Assembly (NCBI GenBank): GCA_002451085.1
Contig: DKBE01000059.1
Span: forward strand, 29,220 to 56,559
DNA from: Proteobacteria bacterium UBA6908
Lineage (GTDB): Bacteria > Pseudomonadota > Gammaproteobacteria > Acidiferrobacterales > UBA6901
Reading direction: 5' to 3'
DNA: 27,340 bases
Shown here: piece after piece, positions 14,704-27,340 of the stretch
Numbering within the stretch: position 1 is the stretch's first letter
How the letters are laid out: each line of letters begins with the position of its first letter
Notes under the pieces: model-generated
What the model saw: only the letters and a program-made list of their open reading frames with translations
Databases searched by the model: none
What the model was told of the DNA's origin: nothing
Position numbers and translations under genes: made by a program

Positions 14704-15852
14704 ATGCTGGGCAAGCTCCTGGCCAAAAAGAAATCGTCCTCACCGCCTGAAATTGGTGGCGAGTCTTCATCCATCTTTGCCACCTTTGGCAAGCTCGTTG
14801 CCAAGAAGAAGCCACCGCTATTGGGCATTGATATCAGCGCCTCGTCCGTGAAGGTGCTCGAGCTCAGCATGTCTGGCGAACATTATCGTGTCGAGCGCTA
14901 TGCGGTGGAACCGATGCCGCAGAATGCAATGGTGGAACACAGTATCACCGAAGTTGAACAGGTGGCCGCGGCCATGGGACGTGCAGTAAAGCGTTCCGGC
15001 AGCCGTCTCAAGCACGTCGCCCTTGCAGTTCCAGGCTCGCATGTAATCAGTAAAGTGCTGGCCATGCCGATGGGGCTCAGCGATCGCGATTTGCAGACGC
15101 AGATTGAGATGGAAGCCGACCGGCATATTCCTTACCCGCTCGACGAAGTCAATATGGATTTCTATGTTCTGGGGCCCACCAGCGAAGGGTCTGACCAGGT
15201 CAATGTGTTGCTCGCGGCGTGTCGCAAGGAAATTGTCGACGACTATGTTGCTGTCGCTGAAGGTGCAGGCCTCACACCACTGGTTGTTGATATTGAAACC
15301 TATGCGATCGAGAACGCCTACAGCTTGATCGCCCGCAACATGGCCGGCGGGGGTATGGAAAAAACAGTGGTACTGATGGATGTGGGCGCCACTACTACTA
15401 CCATCAATGTCATGCACAACAATCGCTCGGTGTACACGCGCGATCACACCTTTGGCGGACGCCAGCTCACTGAGGAAATCCAGCGACGCTACGGACTGTC
15501 CTACGAAGAAGCAGGGCTGGCCAAGAAGCAGGGTGGATTGCCCGATAATTACCAGACGGACGTGCTGCGGCCTTTCATGGAGGCCATGTGCCAGGAAATC
15601 ATGCGCGCCTTGCAGTTTTTCTATTCGTCGAGCCCGTTTAACAGCGTTGATCAGATTCTTCTGGCTGGTGGCTGTTCCCAGATACCCGGTATTGAGGAGT
15701 TGGTTTCAGCGCGCGTCGGGGTACCGGCAGTGGTGGCCAACCCGTTTTCAATTATGTCGTTGGCTTCACGCATCAAGCCGCAGATGCTGAGTGCCGATGC
15801 GCCGTCTCTGATGATCAGCTGTGGGCTGGCGCTGCGGGGGTTTGAGCAATGA
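14704..15852 (+). CDS. pilM: Type IV pilus assembly protein PilM
   Basis: A 382-residue cytoplasmic actin-like (FtsA-fold) ATP-binding protein that docks onto the tail of PilN and connects the pilus alignment complex to the cytoplasm. Motifs include the first phosphate loop LLGIDISASSVKVLELS (about 39-55), the segment LAMPMGLSDRDLQTQIEMEA, the second phosphate loop VVLMDVGATTTTINVM (about 221-236) and LLAGGCSQIPGIEEL near the C-terminus. The N-terminal tail is longer than usual and contains LGKLLAKKK (2-10) and again FGKLVAKKK (28-36), an apparent small duplication. The ATG at 14704 is preceded by AGAGGA at somewhat long spacing. A start at an internal codon would remove the first copy. It is the first gene of pilMNOPQ and overlaps pilN by 4 bp. 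Confidence 0.95.
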   Translation: MLGKLLAKKKSSSPPEIGGESSSIFATFGKLVAKKKPPLLGIDISASSVKVLELSMSGEHYRVERYAVEPMPQNAMVEHSITEVEQVAAAMGRAVKRSGSRLKHVALAVPGSHVISKVLAMPMGLSDRDLQTQIEMEADRHIPYPLDEVNMDFYVLGPTSEGSDQVNVLLAACRKEIVDDYVAVAEGAGLTPLVVDIETYAIENAYSLIARNMAGGGMEKTVVLMDVGATTTTINVMHNNRSVYTRDHTFGGRQLTEEIQRRYGLSYEEAGLAKKQGGLPDNYQTDVLRPFMEAMCQEIMRALQFFYSSSPFNSVDQILLAGGCSQIPGIEELVSARVGVPAVVANPFSIMSLASRIKPQMLSADAPSLMISCGLALRGFEQ

Positions 15853-16424
15853 TTACTACCCGCATCAACCTGCTACCGTGGCGCGACCTCCGCCGCAAGG
15901 AGTCGGATCGCCAATTGCTCTCCATCGCGGTCGGGGCCTGGATCCTGATGGGTCTGATTGTCTTCTATGCGCACCTGCACGTTTCCGGGTTGATTGAGAA
16001 CCAGCAAAAGCGCAATGAGTTTCTGAATCAGGAAATCAAGAAGGTCGAGGAAGAAATCAAGGAGATCCGGGAGCTGCAAGCGGCACGCAGCGCCTTGTTG
16101 GCGCGCATGCGTGTCATTCAACAACTACAACTGGATCGCACCCGTATCGTTCACATGTTCGATGATCTGGTTCGCAAAACGCCCGAAGGAGTTTATTACT
16201 TTGGGCTCAAGCAGGCAGGCAAAACTATCACGCTGCGCGGAAATGCTCAGTCCAACGCGCGCGTCTCGGCGCTGATGCGCAACCTCGATTCCTCGGACTG
16301 GTTTGTCAACCCCGACCTGGACGTGATTAACGTAAAGCCGAGAGGTGCAACGCGCGTGAGCGAATTCACGCTGCGGGTCAACCAGAAAGACAAGAAGGAA
16401 GAAAAGGACGGGACCGCGCCATGA
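15849..16424 (+). CDS. pilN: Type IV pilus assembly protein PilN
   Basis: A 191-residue inner-membrane protein. The conserved cytoplasmic peptide INLLPWR (residues 6-12), which inserts into PilM, is intact. One membrane segment follows (about 24-43), then a charged coiled coil (about 50-90, rich in KKVEEEIKEIRE) and a periplasmic ferredoxin-like domain (about 100-185, ending FTLRVNQKDKK) that pairs with PilO. The start codon overlaps the pilM stop (ATGA) and its own stop overlaps pilO, so production of the three proteins is coupled. Confidence 0.95.
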   Translation: MITTRINLLPWRDLRRKESDRQLLSIAVGAWILMGLIVFYAHLHVSGLIENQQKRNEFLNQEIKKVEEEIKEIRELQAARSALLARMRVIQQLQLDRTRIVHMFDDLVRKTPEGVYYFGLKQAGKTITLRGNAQSNARVSALMRNLDSSDWFVNPDLDVINVKPRGATRVSEFTLRVNQKDKKEEKDGTAP

Positions 16425-17074
16425 CGCTGGACGACCTGAAAAATATTGATATCAACGACATTTCCGGCTGGCCGTTGCCAATCAAGATCGTTGGCATCGC
16501 TTTGATCTCCGCCGGTCTGTTGTTTCTGGGATATTACTTTTTGATCGCCGACGAGTTAGCGCAACACGAAGAGGAACAGAAAAAGGAACTCACCCTCAAA
16601 GATACTTACCTCAATAAGAAAGCGCTGGCCATCAATTTGCCTGCCTATAAGCAGCAGATGGAAGAAATGCAGCAGACCTTTGGCACCCTCCTGCGTCAGC
16701 TTCCCAATAAAACCGAAGTACCGAACCTGCTGGTGGACATTACCCAGGCGGGGTTGGGTCGTGGACTTAGTTTTGTGCTCTTCAAGCCGGAAAAGGAGAA
16801 GCCCCAGGAGTTCTACGCTGAGTTGCCAATTAATATTCGCGTCACCGGGGGCTTTCATCAGCTCGGCCAGTTTGTCAGTGACCTGGCGGCACTGCCGCGA
16901 ATCGTGACTGTTGGCGATATTGATATCGGTGCGGACGCCAAGGGAGGCGGACTGACCATGACGGCGGTGGCACGCACCTACCGCTATCTCGAGCCAGAAG
17001 AAATCGAGGCGCTCAAGCCCAAGTCTAAGCAAAAGCCGAGACCGGGCGCTCCCGCGCAGAAGGGAGGCAAATGA
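16421..17074 (+). CDS. pilO: Type IV pilus assembly protein PilO
   Basis: A 217-residue bitopic inner-membrane protein of the pilus alignment complex. A short cytoplasmic start (MTLDDLKNIDINDISGWPLP) leads into a membrane segment (about 24-45, IVGIALISAGLLFLGYYFLI). A coiled coil follows (about 47-90, with LAQHEEEQKKELTLKDTYLN), and then the periplasmic domain that heterodimerises with PilN and contacts PilP (LLVDITQAGLGRGLSFVLFK; QLGQFVSDLAALPRIVTVGD). It ends in a lysine/proline-rich tail. Start and stop codons overlap the neighbouring pil genes. Confidence 0.95.
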   Translation: MTLDDLKNIDINDISGWPLPIKIVGIALISAGLLFLGYYFLIADELAQHEEEQKKELTLKDTYLNKKALAINLPAYKQQMEEMQQTFGTLLRQLPNKTEVPNLLVDITQAGLGRGLSFVLFKPEKEKPQEFYAELPINIRVTGGFHQLGQFVSDLAALPRIVTVGDIDIGADAKGGGLTMTAVARTYRYLEPEEIEALKPKSKQKPRPGAPAQKGGK

Positions 17075-17076
17075 TC

Positions 17077-17586
17077 ATGAACCGTCTCGTGTTGCTTGGG
17101 TTGCTGGCACTACTCGCTGGTTGTGCGGGTGACGGCATGGATGACCTGCGTGAATTTGTTAAAACCGCGCATGCCGACCGTAAACCCAAGATCGAACCGT
17201 TACCCGAGATCAAGCCGTACGAGGCTTTTGCCTACGCCGCCACTGATTTAATGGATCCGTTCTCCGCCGCCAACCTGACACCGAGGTCCCTGTTGGGCAG
17301 TGCGAGTGGTCCGCGCCCTGACATGAACCGGCGCAAGGAACCGCTTGAGGACTATCCGCTCGATGCTCTGAGGATGGTCGGCACGCTGTCCCGCGGCAAG
17401 CAGGTCTGGGCCGTGATTCAGGACAAGGACGGTGGTGTGCATCGCGTACAGAAGGGTAATTTCATCGGCCAGAACTTTGGCAAGATTACTCGCGTCAGCG
17501 ATGACAAGATTGAACTCGTCGAGCTGGTACAGGGAGCACTCGGCGACTGGGTGGAACGCGAGGCCAGCCTCGCCATACAGGAATAG
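17077..17586 (+). CDS. pilP: Type IV pilus assembly lipoprotein PilP
   Basis: A 169-residue inner-membrane lipoprotein linking PilN/PilO to the secretin PilQ. GGGAGG at 17062-17067 is well placed for ATG 17077 but only 3 nt from the alternative ATG 17071, which overlaps the pilO stop. Both give the same lipoprotein signal ending in the lipobox LLAGC. A flexible N-terminal stretch contains the PilNO-binding region (MDDLREFVKTAHADRKPKIE). The beta-sandwich PilP domain is in the C-terminal half (LDALRMVGTLSRGKQVWAVI, VQKGNFIGQNFGKITRVSDD), followed by the short C-terminal helix-like end. Downstream gap to pilQ is about 20 bp. Confidence 0.93.
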   Translation: MNRLVLLGLLALLAGCAGDGMDDLREFVKTAHADRKPKIEPLPEIKPYEAFAYAATDLMDPFSAANLTPRSLLGSASGPRPDMNRRKEPLEDYPLDALRMVGTLSRGKQVWAVIQDKDGGVHRVQKGNFIGQNFGKITRVSDDKIELVELVQGALGDWVEREASLAIQE

Positions 17587-17606
17587 GAATAACAGAGGAC
17601 ATGAGC

Positions 17607-20222
17607 ATGAACCAGAACAACCCGCATCGATCGAACGGGGGGCAGGTGATCAGAAAGCTGATGGCGCGTGTCTGGGCGCTCGCTTTCCTGGCGGCCGCCA
17701 ATGCCGCACTGGCTGCCGGTGACCTCACCGCATTGAATTGGGAAGAAGGGGCTTCCGAGCCGATCATGCAGGTGTGGGTCAGCGGTTCACCTTCCTATGA
17801 AGTTCAGTCACTAGACGGTGGACAGCGTCTGCGCTTTAGTCTCGTCGACACTTCCTTGCGCGATGTCACGGACCTGAGTGGCCGCGGTGTCGTGAAAGGT
17901 GTCTACCCGTATCTGACTGAGACCGGAACGGGAGTCAATATCGACTTTCTGATGTCATCACCGGGTGAGCTGAAAGTGGAGCCGGCCAGCTACGGTTATC
18001 GCATTGTGGCCACGTCAGCGGCTGCCAACGGCAAGGCGGCATCTAACGGGAAGGCAGAAACTGCGGCACCGGCGGCCGCGTCCACTGCTGCACCAGCAGC
18101 TGCGGCTGTGGTTCCTGTGCCGGCCGTTGTCCCGGCCAAAGCATCTGAACCGTTGAACGCAATTAACGAAATTGTTTACGCCAAGCTGCCTGGAGATCGT
18201 ATTCAGGTCCAGTTGCGGATGTCCGAGGCACCACCCAAGCCTGCCATCTTCACGACCAACAATCCGGCACGCGTGGCCATCGATTTTCCGAACACCCGCA
18301 TCAACCTGCCGAAGAGTTCCGTCAAGGTAGGTGAGGGCGCTGTCAACAGTGTGACGGCAGTCGAGGCAGAGAACCGCACTCGTATCGTGCTTAACCTGGT
18401 GCGATCGGTTGCGTATTCCACCAGTACCGACGGTCGCAACTATACGATCACGGTCGAGAGTGCGGCAGGCGGAGTGGCCGGTACTCAGGCAGCAAAAACC
18501 ACACGCTTTGCAACCGCCGTCAAACCCGGCAAGCACAATCTCAAGAATATTGATTTTCGTCGCGGACCACAGGCGGACGCCAAGATCATTATCGGATTGT
18601 CCGATACCGGTGTTGGCATCGACATCCGCGAACAGGCCGGCGAAATCATAGTCGATTTCCTGGACACGGGTATTTCTGCCGAATTGCAACGTCGTCTGGA
18701 TGTCACCGACTTTGGCACGCCAGTCACGAACGTTGACACCTTCGTGCAGGGCAAGAATGTGCGTATGGTCGTTACGGCCAAGGGCAAGTTCGAGCACCTG
18801 GCCTACCAGGCTGGGGATGTTTTCACCGTCAACGTCAAACCCATCATTGAAAAAGAGGGCGAGAAGAAGAAGGACGAGTTCGGATATTCGGGCGAGAAAC
18901 TGTCGCTCAACTTCCAGAATATCGATGTGCGCGCTGCATTACAGGTGATCGCCGATTTCACCGGGCTTAATTTTGTCACCAGTGATGCGGTGAAGGGCAA
19001 CCTGACGCTGCGCCTCAAGGACGTGCCCTGGGACCAGGCCCTCGACATCATTGCCGATGCCAAGAACCTGGCGATTCGGAAGAGCGGTAATGTAGTGCGG
19101 GTTGGACCGGCCGCAGAAGTGGCGGCCAAGGAAAAGGCGCAGCTCGAGGCCGGCAAGGCGGTGATGGAGCTGGAGCCGCTGATATCCGAGCTGATCCAGG
19201 TTAACTATGCCAAGGCCGATGATCTGGCCAAACTGCTCAAGTCGATCCGTGCCGTAAACCCCGGTCAACAGTCCAGTCCGTTCGGGACGGTGTCCAAGAT
19301 CGAAACGGAATCGAATACGCTGCTGTCACCGCGCGGCCAGGTGACAGTTGACGCGCGTACCAACTCATTGCTGATTCAGGATACACCGACCAAGGTCCGG
19401 GAAGTGCGCAAACTCATTAATCAGCTCGACCAGCCGGTTCGCCAGGTCATGATTGAGACCCGCCTTGTGGAGGCCACGGATGACTGGGCCAAGAACATCG
19501 GCGTGCGCTGGGCGGCGGTCAAGCGCCCGGATTATAACCGACGTGATGGGCAGGCTGTGATCTGCGGAACGCTTGAATGTCAGGTTGATGCCCTGAATGG
19601 CGATCCGATTAACCTGAATAGCGATGCGTTGAGCGTCAACATGCAGGCCGATCCGATCCGTGGTCAGATCGCCGGTTCGTTGGCGGTATCGGTGGCCAAG
19701 ATGCTGGACGGCAACGTGCTGTCGTTGGAATTGTCGGCCCTGGAATCCGAAGGCAAGGGCAAGATCATTTCCAGCCCGCGACTCATCACCAGCAACCAGA
19801 AGAAGGCGCGCATCGAGCAGGGCCAGGAAGGCCTGTTCCGGGCCCTGAGTGCCGGTCTCGGGACGACATCGTTTGTGGTCCGCAAGGCGGTGCTGGCGCT
19901 CGAAGTGACCCCGCAGATCACACCGGATGACCGGATCATCATGGATGTGCTGATCACCAAGGACGTCTTCGTCGATGCGGTCAACGGCCTGATCGACAAG
20001 AAAGAGGTCACCACGCAGGTACTGCTCGACAATGGCGAGACCGTTGTCATTGGCGGCATCTATGAACAACAACAGGGCGACCGCATCTATAAGATCCCGT
20101 TCCTTGGCGATCTGCCAATGCTGGGTTGGCTGTTCAGGGAGAAACAGAACTTTGACTCCAAGCGAGAACTGCTCATCTTCCTGACACCGCGCATCATGTC
20201 AGAACGGCTGAGCCTGAAATAA
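17607..20222 (+). CDS. pilQ: Type IV pilus secretin PilQ
   Basis: An 871-residue outer-membrane secretin forming the pore for the pilus fibre. ATG 17607 is favoured over ATG 17601 because GAGG (17595-17598) is 8 nt from the former and 2 nt from the latter. A signal peptide of about 36 residues ends near ALA-AGD. AMIN domains, which bind peptidoglycan, follow at about 38-132 and 170-275, separated by an Ala/Pro-rich linker. A further AMIN-like unit is near 310-410. The secretin N0/STN domain (SLNFQNIDVRAALQVIADFT) starts about residue 432, the N1/NolW-type domain about 525-620, and the secretin barrel from about 625 to the end. The barrel has the signature IYKIPFLGDLPMLGWLFREK. All parts are present, and a strong hairpin follows the stop. 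Confidence 0.96.
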   Translation: MNQNNPHRSNGGQVIRKLMARVWALAFLAAANAALAAGDLTALNWEEGASEPIMQVWVSGSPSYEVQSLDGGQRLRFSLVDTSLRDVTDLSGRGVVKGVYPYLTETGTGVNIDFLMSSPGELKVEPASYGYRIVATSAAANGKAASNGKAETAAPAAASTAAPAAAAVVPVPAVVPAKASEPLNAINEIVYAKLPGDRIQVQLRMSEAPPKPAIFTTNNPARVAIDFPNTRINLPKSSVKVGEGAVNSVTAVEAENRTRIVLNLVRSVAYSTSTDGRNYTITVESAAGGVAGTQAAKTTRFATAVKPGKHNLKNIDFRRGPQADAKIIIGLSDTGVGIDIREQAGEIIVDFLDTGISAELQRRLDVTDFGTPVTNVDTFVQGKNVRMVVTAKGKFEHLAYQAGDVFTVNVKPIIEKEGEKKKDEFGYSGEKLSLNFQNIDVRAALQVIADFTGLNFVTSDAVKGNLTLRLKDVPWDQALDIIADAKNLAIRKSGNVVRVGPAAEVAAKEKAQLEAGKAVMELEPLISELIQVNYAKADDLAKLLKSIRAVNPGQQSSPFGTVSKIETESNTLLSPRGQVTVDARTNSLLIQDTPTKVREVRKLINQLDQPVRQVMIETRLVEATDDWAKNIGVRWAAVKRPDYNRRDGQAVICGTLECQVDALNGDPINLNSDALSVNMQADPIRGQIAGSLAVSVAKMLDGNVLSLELSALESEGKGKIISSPRLITSNQKKARIEQGQEGLFRALSAGLGTTSFVVRKAVLALEVTPQITPDDRIIMDVLITKDVFVDAVNGLIDKKEVTTQVLLDNGETVVIGGIYEQQQGDRIYKIPFLGDLPMLGWLFREKQNFDSKRELLIFLTPRIMSERLSLK

Positions 20223-20247
20223 TTCATCGCCTACTTGCTGCTTCACC

Positions 20248-20280
20248 AAGAGCGCCGTACCCGCAAGGGACGGCGCTCTT
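20248..20280 (+). terminator. Strong hairpin after pilQ
   Basis: AAGAGCGCCGT (20248-20258) pairs perfectly with ACGGCGCTCTT (20270-20280). Inside, CCC (20260-20262) pairs with GGG (20267-20269) around a GCAA loop, with one bulged A. Only a weak T tract follows (TTGATTTG), so it may be a partial terminator reducing transcription into aroK, or an RNA stabiliser of the pil message. Confidence 0.65.
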
Positions 20281-20314
20281 GATTTGTGGTTCCCGGACTG
20301 GCATATCCTTCAAT

Positions 20315-20857
20315 ATGAGCAAGACCGATAACCTCTTTCTGATCGGCCCGATGGGGGCCGGAAAAACCACGATTGGCCGCCAGCTCGCACAATTGCTGAA
20401 CAAGGCCTTTATCGATGCCGACCACGAAATCGAGAAGCGCACCGGAGTGTCGATCCCAACCATATTTGATATCGAGGGTGAGCCCGGATTTCGCAGCCGG
20501 GAAGTTCAGGTGATAGATGAAATTACCCAAGCCTCCAACATTGTGCTGGCGACAGGGGGTGGGGCCGTGCTGCGGGAAGAAAACCGATCTGTACTTAAGC
20601 ATCGTGGGGTGGTGGTGTATTTGCGTGCCGACCTCGACACTTTATTCGAACGTACGCGCCGTGACCGAAATCGGCCACTACTGCAGACGGACGACCCCCG
20701 TGGCAGAATAGAAGAGTTGCTGCGTCAACGCGAACCTATTTATCTCGAGCTTGCCGACATCGTGGTGGACACGGGTCAGCGCCCGCCATCCAGCGTGGCG
20801 CGTGACATTGTCACCAAGCTCAAACAGTATGAGAGCCATGAAAACCCTGCAGGTTGA
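20315..20857 (+). CDS. aroK: Shikimate kinase
   Basis: A 180-residue cytoplasmic P-loop kinase that phosphorylates shikimate with ATP in aromatic amino acid synthesis. The start is taken at ATG 20315 because [20 protein letters not shown] matches the family N-terminus. An ATG at 20279 would begin within the hairpin. No clear Shine-Dalgarno is present. Motifs are Walker [10 protein letters not shown] (11-19), the shikimate-binding aspartates in FIDADHEIE (32-40), GEPGFR (54-59), the glycine triplet GGG (80-82), and the lid RDRNRPLL. Its stop lies 20 bp inside aroB, so the two are probably cotranslated. Confidence 0.95.
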   Translation: MSKTDNLFLIGPMGAGKTTIGRQLAQLLNKAFIDADHEIEKRTGVSIPTIFDIEGEPGFRSREVQVIDEITQASNIVLATGGGAVLREENRSVLKHRGVVVYLRADLDTLFERTRRDRNRPLLQTDDPRGRIEELLRQREPIYLELADIVVDTGQRPPSSVARDIVTKLKQYESHENPAG

Positions 20858-21923
20858 TCTCGGCGATCGCCGCTACCCGATTTTCATTGATGCCGGATTA
20901 TTGAACCGGTCTGATTTGCTCGTTCCCTGTATACAGGGTAGCCGGGTCGCCGTGATTACCAACACTACGGTTGGCCCCTTGTATCTTGAGCGGGTGCTGC
21001 AGGTGCTTGCGCCGTGGAATCCGATCAAGGTTATTCTCCCGGATGGCGAGCAATTCAAGACCCTTGAGGTTTTAAACCAGGTTTTTACCGCGCTATTAAC
21101 CGAACGTTGTGACCGTAAAACGACGCTCGTGGCGCTCGGTGGTGGCGTCGTTGGTGACATGGCTGGGTTTGCTGCCGCCACCTACCAGCGTGGTGTTCCG
21201 TTCATTCAAATCCCGACCACCTTGCTGGCGCAGGTTGACTCATCGGTCGGGGGCAAGACCGGTGTGAACCACCCGCTGGGCAAGAACATGATCGGAGCAT
21301 TTCATCAGCCGCAATGTGTAATTATTGATACGGATACACTGGCCTCGCTACCCGACAACGAGCTGTCAGCGGGCCTGGCCGAGGTGATCAAGTACGGCTT
21401 GATTGGTGATCTTGAGTTCTTCAGTTGGCTGGAACAAAACATGGACGCGCTGCTGGCCCGTGATCCACAGGCACTGGCCTATGCCATTGAGCGCTCCTGT
21501 GCCGACAAGGCACGGGTGGTAGCGGCTGATGAGCGCGAAGCTGGACTGCGCGCGCTGCTTAACCTTGGTCACACCTTTGGCCATGCGATCGAGACCGGCG
21601 TCGGGTATGGCAACTGGCTGCATGGCGAAGGAGTGGCAGCCGGTATGTGCATGGCGGCCGATCTGTCCCGGCGTCTCGGTTGGCTGAAGCCCGAGGATGT
21701 CACTCGTATTCAGACCCTGGTCCGTCGTGCCAGATTGCCGACGCATGCGCCGAAGTCATTGAGCAGTACGCAGCTGCGTGAGCTCATGAGCGTCGACAAG
21801 AAAGTTGAAGCCGGAAAACTGCGGTTGGTACTACCGAAGGGTCTCGGCCAGTCAGTGATCACGGCGGATGTCCAACCGGCGCTGCTGCTGGAGACGCTCG
21901 AGCAATGCCGGGAGAGCGCCTGA
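20838..21923 (+). CDS. aroB: 3-dehydroquinate synthase
   Basis: A 361-residue cytoplasmic NAD- and metal-dependent enzyme that cyclises DAHP to 3-dehydroquinate, the second shikimate pathway step. ATG 20838 starts [20 protein letters not shown], the usual N-terminus; an upstream ATG at 20829 is less likely. Visible motifs are the NAD-binding region [17 protein letters not shown], the glycine-rich [40 protein letters not shown], the metal-ligand-bearing [15 protein letters not shown], and [12 protein letters not shown] with two metal histidines. It overlaps aroK by 20 bp at its start and the next gene by one base (TGATG) at its end. Confidence 0.97.
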   Translation: MKTLQVDLGDRRYPIFIDAGLLNRSDLLVPCIQGSRVAVITNTTVGPLYLERVLQVLAPWNPIKVILPDGEQFKTLEVLNQVFTALLTERCDRKTTLVALGGGVVGDMAGFAAATYQRGVPFIQIPTTLLAQVDSSVGGKTGVNHPLGKNMIGAFHQPQCVIIDTDTLASLPDNELSAGLAEVIKYGLIGDLEFFSWLEQNMDALLARDPQALAYAIERSCADKARVVAADEREAGLRALLNLGHTFGHAIETGVGYGNWLHGEGVAAGMCMAADLSRRLGWLKPEDVTRIQTLVRRARLPTHAPKSLSSTQLRELMSVDKKVEAGKLRLVLPKGLGQSVITADVQPALLLETLEQCRESA

Positions 21924-23065
21924 TGCCGCTGGCACCTTTTGCCGCCAGTGATGCGGCGTCTCGAGGACGCCGGCATTCTGAGGTAGCCCCGGCCTATCGC
22001 AGCGAGTACCAGCGCGACCGTGATCGCATCGTGCATTGCGGTGCGTTTCGCCGTCTCGAGTACAAGACCCAGGTTTTCGTGAATCATGAAGGCGACCTGT
22101 TTCGTACTCGCCTCACCCATTCGATCGAAGTCGCCCAGATTGGACGGTCAATTGCCCGCACGCTACAGCTCAATGAAGATCTGACGGAGGCCATTTCCCT
22201 GGCTCACGACCTGGGACACACACCATTCGGCCACTCCGGTCAGGATGCGCTGAATGCCTGCATGCAGGAGTATGGAGGTTTTGAGCACAACCTGCAGTCA
22301 TTGCGTGTTGTCGATGTGCTGGAGGAGCGGTACGCCGAGTTTCCCGGCCTGAATCTGACATTCGAATCTCGTGAAGGAATCCTCAAACACTGTTCGGTTA
22401 AAAATGCCGAACAGCTGGGCGATATCGGCCGGCGATTCATTGAGAAACAGCAGGCCAGCCTGGAAGCACAGGTTGCGAATCTTGCCGATGAAATCGCATA
22501 TAACAATCATGATGTCGATGACGGACTGCGCTCTGGCCTGATCACCATCGACCAGTTGCGCGAGATCCGCTTGTTCGGCAAGCAGTACGATGAAGTGGTG
22601 AAGCGTCATCCCGGTGTCACCGAACGGGTCCGGATCCATGAAATCGTGCGACGCATGATCAACCGCTTGGTGGTGGATCTGGTGGATGAGTCCCGCCGGC
22701 GCCTCACGGCCAGCCAGGTGCAGTCGATCGACGAAGTGCGTGCGGCCGGCTCGTCCCTGATCGGTTTCAGTGATGCCATGCGCGATGAAAGCCTGGAGCT
22801 CAAGCGCTTTCTCCGTACCGCGTTGTATAACCATTACCGGGTCCGGCGCATGACCCGCAAGGCTGAACAAATCGTGGCTGATCTATTCCAGGTGTTCATG
22901 GGAGATCGGCGGCTCTTGCCGCCGCAGTTCCAGGATAAGCTGGAAGCTGGCCAGGGCGACGCGCTGGCACGGGCGCGGGTGGTGGCGGACTATATCGCCG
23001 GCATGACTGACCGCTATGCGATTCGCGAGCATAAACGCCTGTTTGATCCGGTTGAGCTGACCTGA
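21923..23065 (+). CDS. dgt: Deoxyguanosinetriphosphate triphosphohydrolase-like protein (HD domain)
   Basis: A 380-residue cytoplasmic HD-superfamily dNTPase that would hydrolyse dGTP (or other dNTPs) to the nucleoside and triphosphate. I choose ATG 21923, with GGGAG upstream and a one-base overlap with the aroB stop. ATG 21905 would lie inside aroB and lacks a site. HD residues are H66 (TRLTHSIEV), H95-D96 ([13 protein letters not shown]) and a later Asp in [18 protein letters not shown]. The [20 protein letters not shown] segment is typical. The length (380) fits the shorter type 2 dGTPase-like proteins rather than E. coli Dgt (about 505), so the exact substrate and allosteric dNTP preference cannot be told. 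It appears to be the last gene of aroK-aroB-dgt, before a modest terminator. Confidence 0.93.
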   Translation: MPLAPFAASDAASRGRRHSEVAPAYRSEYQRDRDRIVHCGAFRRLEYKTQVFVNHEGDLFRTRLTHSIEVAQIGRSIARTLQLNEDLTEAISLAHDLGHTPFGHSGQDALNACMQEYGGFEHNLQSLRVVDVLEERYAEFPGLNLTFESREGILKHCSVKNAEQLGDIGRRFIEKQQASLEAQVANLADEIAYNNHDVDDGLRSGLITIDQLREIRLFGKQYDEVVKRHPGVTERVRIHEIVRRMINRLVVDLVDESRRRLTASQVQSIDEVRAAGSSLIGFSDAMRDESLELKRFLRTALYNHYRVRRMTRKAEQIVADLFQVFMGDRRLLPPQFQDKLEAGQGDALARARVVADYIAGMTDRYAIREHKRLFDPVELT

Positions 23066-23072
23066 CCACCTG

Positions 23073-23098
23073 AATCCGGGTCAAAAACCCCGAATTTT
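23073..23098 (+). terminator. Probable terminator after dgt
   Basis: AATCCGGG (23073-23080) pairs with CCCGAATT (23089-23096) with one C-A mismatch and an 8-nt A-rich loop, followed by TTTT (23095-23098). It is only 8 bp after the dgt stop. A modest but conventional intrinsic terminator. Confidence 0.55.
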
Positions 23099-23122
23099 GC
23101 TGTAAAACCCTCCCTCAAGGCG

Positions 23123-23151
23123 TTGCTGGCCCGGTCTGTAAACGCTAGACT
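23123..23151 (+). promoter_or_regulatory. Probable gltB promoter
   Basis: TTGCTG (23123-23128) and TAGACT (23146-23151) are 17 bp apart. Transcription would begin near 23158, giving a leader of about 84 nt to the gltB GTG. Placement just after the dgt terminator supports a separate gltB transcript. Confidence 0.45.
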
Positions 23152-23192
23152 ATTCGGCCCTTTTCGCCCGAAATAACGCGAAAATACGAGAT

Positions 23193-23215
23193 TCCCGCAG
23201 CAGGGGCTGTCGGGA
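23193..23215 (+). promoter_or_regulatory. Hairpin in the gltB leader
   Basis: TCCCGCAGC (23193-23201) pairs with GCTG (23206-23209) and CGGGA (23211-23215) with one bulged T and an AGGG loop. It ends 13 nt before the GAGG ribosome site (23229-23232). No known riboswitch class is recognised; it may modulate translation or just stabilise the leader. Confidence 0.4.
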
Positions 23216-23241
23216 GCGCCAGAAGAACGAGGTCAGAATAC

Positions 23242-27340
<4,099 letters not shown>

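Noticed and set aside
20751..20837. aroB start at ATG 20751
   Set aside because: The extra 29 residues lie wholly within aroK and do not resemble the family N-terminus; ATG 20838 does.

Overview
The window looks like a chromosomal housekeeping segment of a free-living gammaproteobacterium. The reasons are: mrcA (PBP1A) divergent from pilMNOPQ, which leads into aroK, aroB and gltB; argS followed by an FtsN-like SPOR protein; and a glnK-amtB pair. Base composition is moderately GC-rich and similar throughout, with no sign of a genomic island. I found no tRNA, rRNA, CRISPR array, insertion sequence or phage gene. An Acidiferrobacterales/Chromatiales-type host is a guess from gene order only.

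Layout. Positions 1-1584: the end of glnK, then amtB (ammonium transport and its PII regulator), closed by a terminator that can serve both strands. 1602-2975 (-): a YdgA-like DUF945 protein. 3081-3319 (-): a decayed CDGSH iron-sulfur protein gene. 3416-6233: speE (-) and speA (+), divergent polyamine genes separated by a 20-bp perfect palindrome that abuts the speA start codon. 6259-6512: a broken small cupin gene. 6647-8715: a lipoprotein M48 metalloprotease and an uncharacterised lipoprotein in a coupled pair. 8754-11104 (-): argS (TTG start) and an FtsN-like SPOR gene. 11105-11397: non-coding, with a dyad and a possible gene remnant. 11398-14498 (-): mrcA and a coupled gene of unknown function. 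14499-14703: divergent promoters. 14704-20222: pilM, pilN, pilO, pilP and pilQ, the type IV pilus alignment complex and secretin. 20315-23065: aroK, aroB and dgt. 23242-end: gltB, cut by the window edge.

How the genes work together. AmtB imports ammonium under PII control, and GltB (glutamate synthase large subunit) returns glutamine nitrogen to glutamate, so nitrogen assimilation genes stand at both ends. SpeA makes agmatine from arginine, and SpeE makes spermidine from putrescine; the intermediate steps are outside the window. PilM-PilN-PilO-PilP link the cytoplasm to the PilQ outer-membrane secretin for pilus assembly. PBP1A and the SPOR protein act on peptidoglycan and septation, and the M48 lipoprotein is probably an envelope protease.

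The least ordinary content is small: two independently damaged genes, neither a single open reading frame, flanking the polyamine genes; the CTAG-N4-CTAG palindrome; a duplicated PilM N-terminal tail; and two conserved-looking proteins of unknown function (7891-8715 and 11398-12045). I did not find evidence for a new multi-gene system.
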